From Bacteroidales bacterium (GTDB lineage Bacteria; Bacteroidota; Bacteroidia; Bacteroidales; UBA7960), in NCBI GenBank assembly GCA_007132865.1, contig SLNU01000163.1:1-8259 (forward strand): DNA of 8,259 nt. The letters are read 5' to 3'. The position numbers were made by a program, and so were the translations under genes. A model generated the notes under the pieces. That model was not told the DNA's origin. It searched no databases and was given only the letters and a program-made list of their open reading frames with translations. Below are positions 1 to 5,711 of this stretch, one piece after another; the first letter of the stretch is position 1; every line of letters begins with the position of its first letter.

Positions 1-418
1 GGGGGTGAACCCGCATGATAAGGTAATCCTTCAGGCAGGGGGGACAAAACGCTGGCTTAAAGGGCAAATCATGCATTGGTTGTGTGACACCTATGAGGAG
101 CATCTCGGGAAAACGGACCGCTTTTCAGGCATTGCCGCACAGGAGGCATTCGATCGGGGTGTAAAGGCACCGGTCTGGCGGGTCGTCTTCAATCCGCTCT
201 GGCGCTTTTTTCACAATTTCGTAATCAAGCTGGGATTCCTGGATGGCTATGATGGGTACCTGGTCAGCAAGTATGTCGCTCTTCTTGGTTTTTTAAAGTA
301 TGCCAAGCTCCGGCGTCTCCATTTGGAAACACATGGAGTGCAAGGCCGGGATGGGAAGTCCCGCAAGGTGCGAATAGCGGAGGTAAGGCAGAATGCGGGC
401 AGCAGGCGCAAAGTTTAA
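1..418 (+). CDS. Family 2 glycosyltransferase (WaaE/KdtX-like), C-terminal part, 5' truncated
   Basis: Only the C-terminal ~139 residues are visible. The frame is open to the left edge (the codon at 2-4 is Gly), so the GTG at 5 is probably internal. The text H-D-K-V-I-L-Q-A-G-G-T-K followed by L-K-G, and later G-F-L-D-G-Y-D-G-Y then F-L-K-Y-A-K-L, is the usual C-terminal half of Bacteroidetes glycosyltransferases of the lipopolysaccharide-core WaaE/KdtX type. Members transfer a sugar from a nucleotide sugar to a lipid-linked or surface glycan at the cytoplasmic face of the inner membrane. The N-terminal GT-A domain with its DxD motif lies outside the window, so the donor sugar cannot be judged. 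After the normal end near F-L-K-Y-A-K-L there is an extra tail of about 30 residues rich in Arg and Lys. The stop is TAA at 416-418, 19 bases before the next gene. The family call is fairly secure; the substrate is unknown. Confidence 0.8.
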   Translation, partial: GVNPHDKVILQAGGTKRWLKGQIMHWLCDTYEEHLGKTDRFSGIAAQEAFDRGVKAPVWRVVFNPLWRFFHNFVIKLGFLDGYDGYLVSKYVALLGFLKYAKLRRLHLETHGVQGRDGKSRKVRIAEVRQNAGSRRKV

Positions 419-437
419 TGCGTAAACAGGTTTATCA

Positions 438-1007
438 ATGAACAAGGAATATGACATTAAAGAAACAGTAAAGGTTCTGCAGGCCGGGGGGACCATCCTT
501 TATCCTACGGATACCATCTGGGGTGTAGGGTGTGATGCCACCAATGCCAGGGCTGTCAAAAAGGTTTACGGCATTAAGGAGCGCTTATCCGGAAAATCCC
601 TGATTATTCTGGTTTCGGATCTGGAAGCTTTAAAGAACTATGTGGAAAGCATCCCTGACCTTGCCCGCGACATGATGGATAGCATATCCGACCCGCTGAC
701 CATTATTTATCCCGGTGCAAGGAACCTGGCGCCCAATGTGGCGGCGGAGGATGGGTCGGTCGGGATCCGGATCCCAAAGGATGCATTCTGCCAGGAACTA
801 CTGAAGGCTTTCGGAAAGCCTATCACCTCCACATCGGCCAACCTCAGCGGTGCCCCCAGCCCGGTTTCTTTCAGCAAGATTTCTCCAGAAATCATCGGGG
901 CGGTGGACCATGTGGTTCCTTTCGGGGAGACCGGTATCCGCATGCCCCGGCCGTCCACCATCATCCGGATAGATCCCGAAGGAAACATACAGATAATCAG
1001 GAACTGA
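438..1007 (+). CDS. tsaC: L-threonylcarbamoyladenylate synthase (Sua5/YciO/YrdC family)
   Basis: This 189-residue protein is a single YrdC-type domain without the extra C-terminal Sua5 domain of the ~340-residue forms. The family makes threonylcarbamoyl-AMP from threonine, bicarbonate and ATP in the cytoplasm. TsaB, TsaD and TsaE then use it to place t6A at position 37 of tRNAs that read ANN codons. Visible motifs are G-G-T-I-L-Y-P-T-D-T-I-W-G-V-G-C-D-A (residues 17-34), K-V-Y-G-I-K-E-R (42-49), G-S-V-G-I-R-I-P (106-113), S-T-S-A-N-L-S-G (131-138) and R-P-S-T-I-I-R-I (171-178), all expected for the substrate pocket. The ATG at 438 leaves 19 bases after the upstream stop and gives the usual family N-terminus. 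No clear Shine-Dalgarno is seen, as is normal in Bacteroidetes. The next gene begins 9 bases after the stop, so the two are probably cotranscribed. Confidence 0.93.
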   Translation: MNKEYDIKETVKVLQAGGTILYPTDTIWGVGCDATNARAVKKVYGIKERLSGKSLIILVSDLEALKNYVESIPDLARDMMDSISDPLTIIYPGARNLAPNVAAEDGSVGIRIPKDAFCQELLKAFGKPITSTSANLSGAPSPVSFSKISPEIIGAVDHVVPFGETGIRMPRPSTIIRIDPEGNIQIIRN

Positions 1008-1016
1008 CCAAATATA

Positions 1017-2426
1017 ATGAGAACATTTCTCCGCCATCGGATCTTTGAGGTCCTTTCCGGGCTTGCCGCCGGGAAAGGGGTCAAAGTGTATGTGATCGGT
1101 GGATGGGTGCGCGACCTTTTCCTGAAAAGGGAATCCAAAGACATAGACATTGTCGTGGCAGGCAGTGGCATTGAAATGGCCGAGGCGGTGCATGAAGCCC
1201 TTGGCCTGAAAAGAAAGCTGCAGGTGTTTAAAAATTTCGGGACCGCCATGCTGCATTATCAGGACTGGCAGGTGGAATTTGTGGGGGCCCGCAAGGAATC
1301 TTACCGGCACGGCTCCCGCAAGCCCATAGTCGAAGACGGGACCCTGGAGGACGACCTGAGGCGAAGGGACTTTACGATCAATGCCATGGCCATCAGCCTC
1401 AACACGGAAGACTTCGGGACCCTGATCGATCCGTTTGGCGGACAAAAAGACCTGGTGAATAAGCTGGTGCGCACGCCCCTGGATCCGGATGTGACCTATT
1501 CTGACGACCCATTGCGCATGATGCGGGCCATACGGTTTTCTACACAGCTCGACTTTCAGATACACGAGCCTTCTTTTGAGGCCATCCGCAGGAACGCAGG
1601 CAGGCTTGGCATCGTCTCCATGGAACGGATCATGGATGAGTTCAACAAGATCCTGCTTGCCGATAGGCCGGGCCGGGGACTGTTGATGTTGCAACAGGCC
1701 GGATTGCTTGGGGTGTTTTTCCCTGAACTGGAAGCCCTCTCCGGGGTGGAGGTGAAACACGGGAAGGCGCATAAGGACAATTTTATCCATACATTGAAGG
1801 TGCTCGACAATGTTTCCGACAGCTCGGGCAGCCTCTGGCTGCGCTGGGCCGCACTGCTGCATGACATTGCCAAACCGGCATCAAAAAGGTATGAGGAGGT
1901 TAACGGCTGGACTTTTCACGGGCATGAATACCTGGGCTACAAAATGGTGGGCCCCATCTTCCGGAAGCTGAAGCTTCCGATGAATGAGAAAATGAAATTC
2001 GTGCAGAAGATGGTGTTGCTGCACCTTCGACCGATCGTTCTGAGCCAGAGTATCGTGACAGATTCGGCGGTCAGGCGGCTGCTCTTTGAGGCCGGCGATG
2101 ATATCGACGATTTGATGTTGCTGTGCGAGGCGGATATCACTTCCGGAAATCCGGAAAAGGTCAAAAGGTACCTTAAGAATTTTGAACTGGTCAGGCAAAA
2201 GCTTGATGAGATCGAGGAAAAGGACCGCCTGCGTAACTGGCAGCCCCCGGTAACAGGGGAAGACATCATGGAATATTTCGGACTGAAACCCTGCCGGGAG
2301 GTTGGCGTCATCAAAACGGCCATACGGGAGGCCATCCTCGACGGGCACATTCCCAATCAGCGGGAAGAAGCCCTGGAACGGATGAAGGAGGAAGGAAAAA
2401 AAATGGGCCTTTCACCCAAGTCGTAA
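1017..2426 (+). CDS. cca: CCA tRNA nucleotidyltransferase with HD domain (poly(A) polymerase family)
   Basis: This 469-residue class II nucleotidyltransferase adds or repairs the 3' CCA end of tRNA using CTP and ATP. The head domain shows G-G-W-V-R-D (28-33) and the metal-binding D-I-D-I-V-V (42-47). These are followed by E-D-D-L-R-R-R-D-F-T-I-N-A (111-123), the brace-like D-P-F-G-G (138-142) and D-P-L-R-M-M-R-A-I-R-F (164-174), the nucleotide-selecting neck. An HD phosphohydrolase domain follows: H258, the pair H282-D283 in L-L-H-D-I-A-K-P, H301/H303 in F-H-G-H-E, and L-L-H-L-R-P (334-339). The C-terminal part is helical and charged and suits tRNA binding. Length and order match the long Bacteroidetes CCA enzymes. 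Sequence alone does not fully exclude a poly(A) polymerase or a CC-only enzyme, but this is the likely sole CCA enzyme. Only 9 bases separate it from tsaC, and its ATG is the only start near the family N-terminus. Confidence 0.92.
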   Translation: MRTFLRHRIFEVLSGLAAGKGVKVYVIGGWVRDLFLKRESKDIDIVVAGSGIEMAEAVHEALGLKRKLQVFKNFGTAMLHYQDWQVEFVGARKESYRHGSRKPIVEDGTLEDDLRRRDFTINAMAISLNTEDFGTLIDPFGGQKDLVNKLVRTPLDPDVTYSDDPLRMMRAIRFSTQLDFQIHEPSFEAIRRNAGRLGIVSMERIMDEFNKILLADRPGRGLLMLQQAGLLGVFFPELEALSGVEVKHGKAHKDNFIHTLKVLDNVSDSSGSLWLRWAALLHDIAKPASKRYEEVNGWTFHGHEYLGYKMVGPIFRKLKLPMNEKMKFVQKMVLLHLRPIVLSQSIVTDSAVRRLLFEAGDDIDDLMLLCEADITSGNPEKVKRYLKNFELVRQKLDEIEEKDRLRNWQPPVTGEDIMEYFGLKPCREVGVIKTAIREAILDGHIPNQREEALERMKEEGKKMGLSPKS

Positions 2427-2439
2427 CGGAATTAATCAT

Positions 2440-2447
2440 TAAATTTG
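2440..2447 (+). promoter_or_regulatory. Candidate Bacteroidetes -7 promoter box
   Basis: TAAATTTG matches the Bacteroidetes housekeeping -7 consensus TAnnTTTG exactly. It lies in the 58-base gap after cca, 37 bases before the ATG of the PRiA4_ORF3-like gene. No good TTG/TTTG -33 element sits 19-21 bases upstream, so this is a candidate only. If real, it would let the acidic protein and miaA be transcribed apart from tsaC-cca. Confidence 0.35.
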
Positions 2448-2484
2448 AAATGGGCAGCACCTACCAGCCCGTAAAAACGGTTAC

Positions 2485-3084
2485 ATGCATATCTACCGGT
2501 TTAAATTGAGGTTTGAAGACCAGGATGAGTTTCTTAGGGAAGTGGAGGTCAGGGCAGACCAGACCTTTGAGGATTTCCACCGTGTCATTGTTGCCGACCT
2601 GAAACTGGACCCCAAAACCCTTTCGTCGTTTTTTACCTGCAATGACCAGTTCAGAAAACAAAAGGAGATCTGCCTGGTCGAGATGGATCCGGAACCGGAT
2701 CCGGAACAGGACCCGGAAGAGGACGAAGGCAAACCGATATATGTGATGGCGGAAAGCAGGGTCAGGAAATTCATTGATGACCCCCACCAGAAGCTGCTTT
2801 TTGTATATGATTATCTGAATTACTGGACATTCTACATCGAACTGCTAAAGATCCTTCCGGCCGATGACAGCAGGGAGTATCCGAGGATATCCCGCTCGGA
2901 AGGGGAAACCCCCAGGGAATTGTCTGCAAAGCCGGGTACTCTGCCGGAAGCTGATCAGCGCATGGACATGTCATTTGATGAGGATGTGTATGATCCGGAA
3001 GACCTGGATCAGCTGGAAAAGGAGGAAAACATATACAGCAACCTGCCAGACAACTCCGAAGGCCTTGAAGAAGACAGTTTCTGA
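2485..3084 (+). CDS. PRiA4_ORF3-like acidic protein (IS1096 passenger TnpR-like family)
   Basis: This 199-residue soluble protein has no signal peptide or membrane segment. It resembles the plasmid pRiA4b ORF-3-like family, often labelled 'IS1096 element passenger TnpR family'. The N-terminus M-H-I-Y-R-F-K-L-R-F plus the T-F-E-D-F-H-R-V-I segment (residues 27-35) matches the family opening. The motif L-L-F-V-Y-D-Y-L-N-Y-W-T-F-Y-I-E-L (104-120) corresponds to the conserved 'YxYDFGDxW' region, and Y-P-R-I-S-R-S-E-G-E-T-P (132-143) to the 'YPxxxxGxGxxP' region. The molecular role of the family is not known, and nothing here supports recombinase activity. Two strongly acidic stretches stand out: a D-P-E-x tetrapeptide repeated three times (68-79) and an Asp/Glu-rich C-terminus from about 163. 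The 3' end overlaps the inferred miaA start by 20 bases, so the two genes are probably translated together. No transposon ends or other mobile genes lie nearby. Confidence 0.72.
   Translation: MHIYRFKLRFEDQDEFLREVEVRADQTFEDFHRVIVADLKLDPKTLSSFFTCNDQFRKQKEICLVEMDPEPDPEQDPEEDEGKPIYVMAESRVRKFIDDPHQKLLFVYDYLNYWTFYIELLKILPADDSREYPRISRSEGETPRELSAKPGTLPEADQRMDMSFDEDVYDPEDLDQLEKEENIYSNLPDNSEGLEEDSF
2686..2721 (+). repeat. Three tandem copies of a 12-base unit inside the PRiA4_ORF3-like gene
   Basis: Three consecutive, slightly varied copies of GATCCGGAACCG encode D-P-E-P, D-P-E-Q and D-P-E-E. The period is a multiple of three, so changes in copy number keep the reading frame. The block lies between the two conserved parts of the protein and probably forms a flexible acidic linker. 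Confidence 0.8.
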
Positions 3085-4006
3085 ACCCACCCTGGTGATC
3101 ATCACGGGTCCGACTGCCGTCGGCAAAACCCAAGTCAGTGTAGAGATCGCCCGGCGCCTGGGAACCGGGATTATCTCCGCCGATGCCCGACAGTTTTATC
3201 GTGAGCTAAGGATTGGCACTGCCCCGCCCGGACCTGAACTACTTGCCAGGGTGCCCCATCATTTCGTCGGCCACCTTTCCATTTTTGACTACTACAATGT
3301 GTCCATGTTTGAACAACAGGCCCTTAAGGTCCTGCAAGGGATTTTTTTGCAATCAGACCATGCTGTCGTCACTGGTGGTTCAGGCCTTTACCTGGATACC
3401 CTTTGCCAGGGAATCGGGGAGCTGCCGGATGCGGACCCCGCCATCCGGGCATATGTTCAGGGGTATTACCGGGAAAGGGGCTTGGAGGGCCTGCGGTCAT
3501 GGCTCAAACGTATCGACCCGGTCTATTACGAAAAGGTCGACCTGGCCAACCCAAACCGCATGATACGGGGCATAGAGGTCTATTTGTCCACCGGTCTCCT
3601 ATATTCTGAACTTCGACGCCACCAGCCGATCCGACGAAATTTCCGGATCAGACGCCTGGTACTGAACAGGGACCGGGCAGAACTCTTCCGGCGCATCAAC
3701 GAACGGGTGGATGAGATGGTGCGCCTGGGACTGGTGGAAGAGGCCCTGGCTTTTTTCCCGCACCGCGAACTGAATGCCCTGAACACGGTGGGATACAAGG
3801 AGCTGTTCAACTGGCTTTCCAACCATTATCCGCTGCATGAAGCCCTGGAGAAGATCAGGACCAACTCCAGAAGGTATGCGAAAAGGCAGCTTACATGGTT
3901 TAAAAGGTATCCCGACGCTGCCTGGTTCCATCCGGATGACCTCGAAGGGATGATGGGATTTATCACGAATGGTAAGCCAGCAATCCCGCCATCGGGGAGT
4001 CCGTGA
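3065..4006 (+). CDS. miaA: tRNA dimethylallyltransferase (tRNA A37 isopentenyltransferase)
   Basis: This enzyme transfers a dimethylallyl group from DMAPP to N6 of A37 in tRNAs reading UNN codons, giving i6A. From a TTG at 3065 the protein is 313 residues, the family's usual size. Its opening M-K-K-T-V-S-E-P-T-L-V-I-I leads into the P-loop G-P-T-A-V-G-K-T (15-22). Other motifs are D-A-R-Q-F-Y-R-E-L-R-I-G-T-A (40-53), where D40 is the likely catalytic Asp, G-G-S-G-L-Y (104-109), N-P-N-R-M-I-R-G-I-E-V (162-172), N-T-V-G-Y-K-E-L (240-247) and R-R-Y-A-K-R-Q-L-T-W-F-K-R (269-281). ATG codons further upstream exist but would add residues that are only an off-frame reading of the acidic neighbour. 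The position after D40 is usually Ser and is Ala here. The gene overlaps its upstream neighbour by 20 bases, and its last 44 bases overlap the opposite-strand kinase gene. Confidence 0.92.
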   Translation: MKKTVSEPTLVIITGPTAVGKTQVSVEIARRLGTGIISADARQFYRELRIGTAPPGPELLARVPHHFVGHLSIFDYYNVSMFEQQALKVLQGIFLQSDHAVVTGGSGLYLDTLCQGIGELPDADPAIRAYVQGYYRERGLEGLRSWLKRIDPVYYEKVDLANPNRMIRGIEVYLSTGLLYSELRRHQPIRRNFRIRRLVLNRDRAELFRRINERVDEMVRLGLVEEALAFFPHRELNALNTVGYKELFNWLSNHYPLHEALEKIRTNSRRYAKRQLTWFKRYPDAAWFHPDDLEGMMGFITNGKPAIPPSGSP

Positions 4007-4802
4007 GCTTAACGCTTGAGATGCCGTGCCCTATGGCAAGCCGCCGGATGATGTCCCGGTAGTGGTAACCTACCGATCCGACGCAACCCATCTTAAAAGC
4101 CTCATATCCCGGCAACTTGCAGACCTGCTCCCGGAAAAATGCCTCAAAGCAATCTTCCAGCAGTTCCATGATCCGGGGATGGTGCATCTGCTGATGGATG
4201 AACACGGAAAAGGAGGCAAGAAAGCGGTTGGGATGCTCCTTGCGGTAGATCTCCTCCAGAATCTGTGCCCGGTCAAGCTTGTATGCCTGCGAAAACGCCA
4301 GGTTTAATTCCCTGGGCAGCTGGTCCTTCAACAGCTTCTCCAGGAAGGCTTTCCCGAGGTGGGTGCCACTTCCCTCATCTCCAAGAACATAACCCAGTGA
4401 TGGCAGCACATGCGTGATCTCTGAACCCTTGTACAAACAGGCATTGGAGCCCGTCCCCAATATACAGGCAATCCCCGGTTCCCTGCCAAACAATGCCCTG
4501 GCGGCACCCAGCAGATCATTTTCAATTGAGATGTCCGGATTGCCCATGAGCAGGGGTTTCAATGCGTCTCGCACCATTTGCCGGTTGGCAGAAGTGGAGC
4601 AGCCCGCACCATAGAAATGGACCGCCTGAATCTGCTGGTCTTTGATGAATGGCTGAAGGTCAATGACCAGTTGGGCTGCCATGCTTTCCGGGGTGAAAAA
4701 GAAGGGGTTCAGTCCCCGGGTGACAATGCTGGCACTGAGCTGCCCGCTTTCGGCGAGCCACCAATGGGTCTTGGTGCTTCCACTGTCTGCAAGCAGCATC
4801 AT
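3963..4802 (-). CDS. BadF/BadG/BcrA/BcrD-type ATPase, probable N-acetylhexosamine (GlcNAc-like) kinase
   Basis: This is a 279-residue member of the ASKHA (actin/hexokinase-like) fold. Phosphate-1 is L-A-D-S-G-S-T-K-T-H-W (4-14); G-A-G-C-S lies at 65-69. A nucleotide-side Asp sits in E-N-D-L-L-G-A-A-R-A-L (94-104), phosphate-2 is I-L-G-T-G-S-N-A (114-121), followed by G-Y-V-L-G-D-E-G-S-G (137-146). The closing G-C-V-G-S-V-G-Y-H-Y (239-248) and S-P-M-A-G-L-L-A-Y-H (269-278) are typical of Bacteroidetes members. Characterised relatives phosphorylate GlcNAc or MurNAc; some BadF proteins activate dehydratases, but this one lacks their Fe-S features. The exact substrate is not visible. The first ATG of an ATGATG pair overlaps the cdaA stop (ATGA), implying coupled translation as the last gene of folP-cdaA-kinase. 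A peptidoglycan amino-sugar salvage role is an inference only. Confidence 0.82.
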   Translation of the reverse strand: MMLLADSGSTKTHWWLAESGQLSASIVTRGLNPFFFTPESMAAQLVIDLQPFIKDQQIQAVHFYGAGCSTSANRQMVRDALKPLLMGNPDISIENDLLGAARALFGREPGIACILGTGSNACLYKGSEITHVLPSLGYVLGDEGSGTHLGKAFLEKLLKDQLPRELNLAFSQAYKLDRAQILEEIYRKEHPNRFLASFSVFIHQQMHHPRIMELLEDCFEAFFREQVCKLPGYEAFKMGCVGSVGYHYRDIIRRLAIGHGISSVKLTDSPMAGLLAYHS

Positions 4803-5692
4803 TTCTTTGCGGGTGTTGGTGGGGAACCACTTTCCGTTGGGGGTGTTGAAGGGGGGGCACTTTCCTTTCCAGGTGTTGGGGGTTCACTTTCCGTTGCGGG
4901 TGCAATGAACTCCTTGGCCAGCATTTCCTTTAGCTGCACCGGCTTAAGGTTGCGTATCAGCAAGCCCTCTTTGCACCAGCTGATTCTTCCGGTTTGCTCA
5001 CTAACCACCAGGGCGATGGCATCCGATTGCTCGGTAATGCCCGCGGCCGCCCGGTGCCTGAGGCCCAAGGTCTGGGGAAACCCCTGCTTTTCTGTGACGG
5101 GAAGCACACAGCGGGCCACCCGGATCCGGTTGTTGGTAATAATGACCGCACCGTCATGCAAAGGGCTGTTCTTGTAGAAAATGGACTCCAGCAAAGGAGA
5201 TGAAAGGCGTGCATCCAGCAGTTCCCCTGTCTCGACAAATGATTCAAGTTCATTCTGGTTTGTGATCACCAGCAGCGCGCCCGTCCGACTCTCAGAAAAG
5301 CGCTCAAAGGCATTGACGATGGATGAAATATCGAGCTTCTCCCTTTCGTCAAAATTCCAAAACTTATTGAAAACACTCCTGGAGCCTCTGTTCAGTATGC
5401 CTCTCGTGCCCAATAGCAAAAGGAATTTCCGTATTTCCGGCTGAAAAACAATGATCAGGGCCAATACCCCCACACTGGCGAACTGGCTGAGGATGGCCGT
5501 GAGCAGTTCCATTTCGAACAGTCTGACCACCCACCATAACAGGTATAGGGAAAGGATTCCCAGAAAAATGTGTATGGCCCCGGTTCCGCGGATAAGGGCA
5601 TACAACTGGTATAGCAGTATGGCCACCAGCAGCACGTCTATCACGTCAAGCAGCCGGATCTGGATAAAGGCAAGGATTGGTTCCAAAGGCAT
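4799..5692 (-). CDS. cdaA: Diadenylate cyclase CdaA (DisA_N/DAC domain, membrane-bound)
   Basis: This enzyme condenses two ATP into cyclic di-AMP, a second messenger linked to osmotic balance, potassium transport and cell-wall homeostasis. The 297-residue protein has three hydrophobic helices (about 15-33, 37-57 and 63-84), then a cytosolic DAC domain with the signature S-P-L-H-D-G-A-V-I-I (176-185; DGA at 180-182) and G-L-R-H-R-A-A-A-G-I (210-219; RHR at 212-214). Both catalytic motifs are intact, so it should be active. The typical CdaA ends near residue 260-270. Here a tail of about 30 residues follows, built of three ~10-residue Pro/Thr/Ser/Glu repeats. The gene begins 19 bases after folP, an arrangement I recall as common in Bacteroidetes, and its TGA overlaps the start of the sugar kinase. 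No cdaR or glmM, the usual Firmicutes partners, is present. Confidence 0.93.
   Translation of the reverse strand: MPLEPILAFIQIRLLDVIDVLLVAILLYQLYALIRGTGAIHIFLGILSLYLLWWVVRLFEMELLTAILSQFASVGVLALIIVFQPEIRKFLLLLGTRGILNRGSRSVFNKFWNFDEREKLDISSIVNAFERFSESRTGALLVITNQNELESFVETGELLDARLSSPLLESIFYKNSPLHDGAVIITNNRIRVARCVLPVTEKQGFPQTLGLRHRAAAGITEQSDAIALVVSEQTGRISWCKEGLLIRNLKPVQLKEMLAKEFIAPATESEPPTPGKESAPPSTPPTESGSPPTPAKK
4811..4897 (-). repeat. In-frame minisatellite, three units of 30, 30 and 27 bases, in the cdaA tail
   Basis: On the plus strand, units 4811-4840, 4841-4870 and 4871-4897 each begin (G/A)GGTGTTG and share a CACTTTCC-like core. Read on the coding strand they give P-T-E-S-G-S-P-P-T-P, G-K-E-S-A-P-P-S-T-P and a shorter A-T-E-S-E-P-P-T-P. 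The units are diverged from each other but keep the frame. The middle unit contains a run of seven G (4851-4857; C on the coding strand). Copy number is likely to vary between strains. Confidence 0.85.
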
Positions 5693-5711
5693 GGGGATTG
5701 GATTTGAATAC

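Noticed and set aside
762..775. Perfect 14-base palindrome GGGATCCGGATCCC
   Set aside because: It is inside the conserved V-G-I-R-I-P segment of tsaC and is explained by codons; no second copy or operator context is seen.
805..821. Hairpin AGGCTTT-CGG-AAAGCCT
   Set aside because: It is internal to tsaC, has a three-base loop and no T-tract, so it is not a terminator.
798..1862. A 354-codon open frame on the minus strand opposite tsaC and cca
   Set aside because: It lies wholly antisense to two genes with complete family motifs, is rich in His, Gln and Pro as expected for an antisense frame of GC-rich codons, and shows no recognisable domain.
1962..1979. Seven-base hairpin CGGAAGC-TGAA-GCTTCCG
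   Set aside because: It lies in the middle of cca with no following T-run and codes for K-L-K-L-P; a chance inverted repeat is the simplest reading.
2485..3084. A transposon or resolvase, suggested by the 'IS1096 passenger TnpR' family name
   Set aside because: There is no serine-recombinase catalytic motif, no terminal inverted repeat and no transposase nearby; the name is historical.
4660..4905. Minus-strand frame with repeated H-P-Q-R-K-V
   Set aside because: It is the +1 frame of the cdaA minisatellite, so the repetition is automatic. It is kept only as a possible slippage product and not called as a gene.
4578..5177. A 199-codon plus-strand open frame opposite the kinase and cdaA
   Set aside because: It is antisense to two well-supported genes, and its repeats are only the reverse reading of the cdaA minisatellite.
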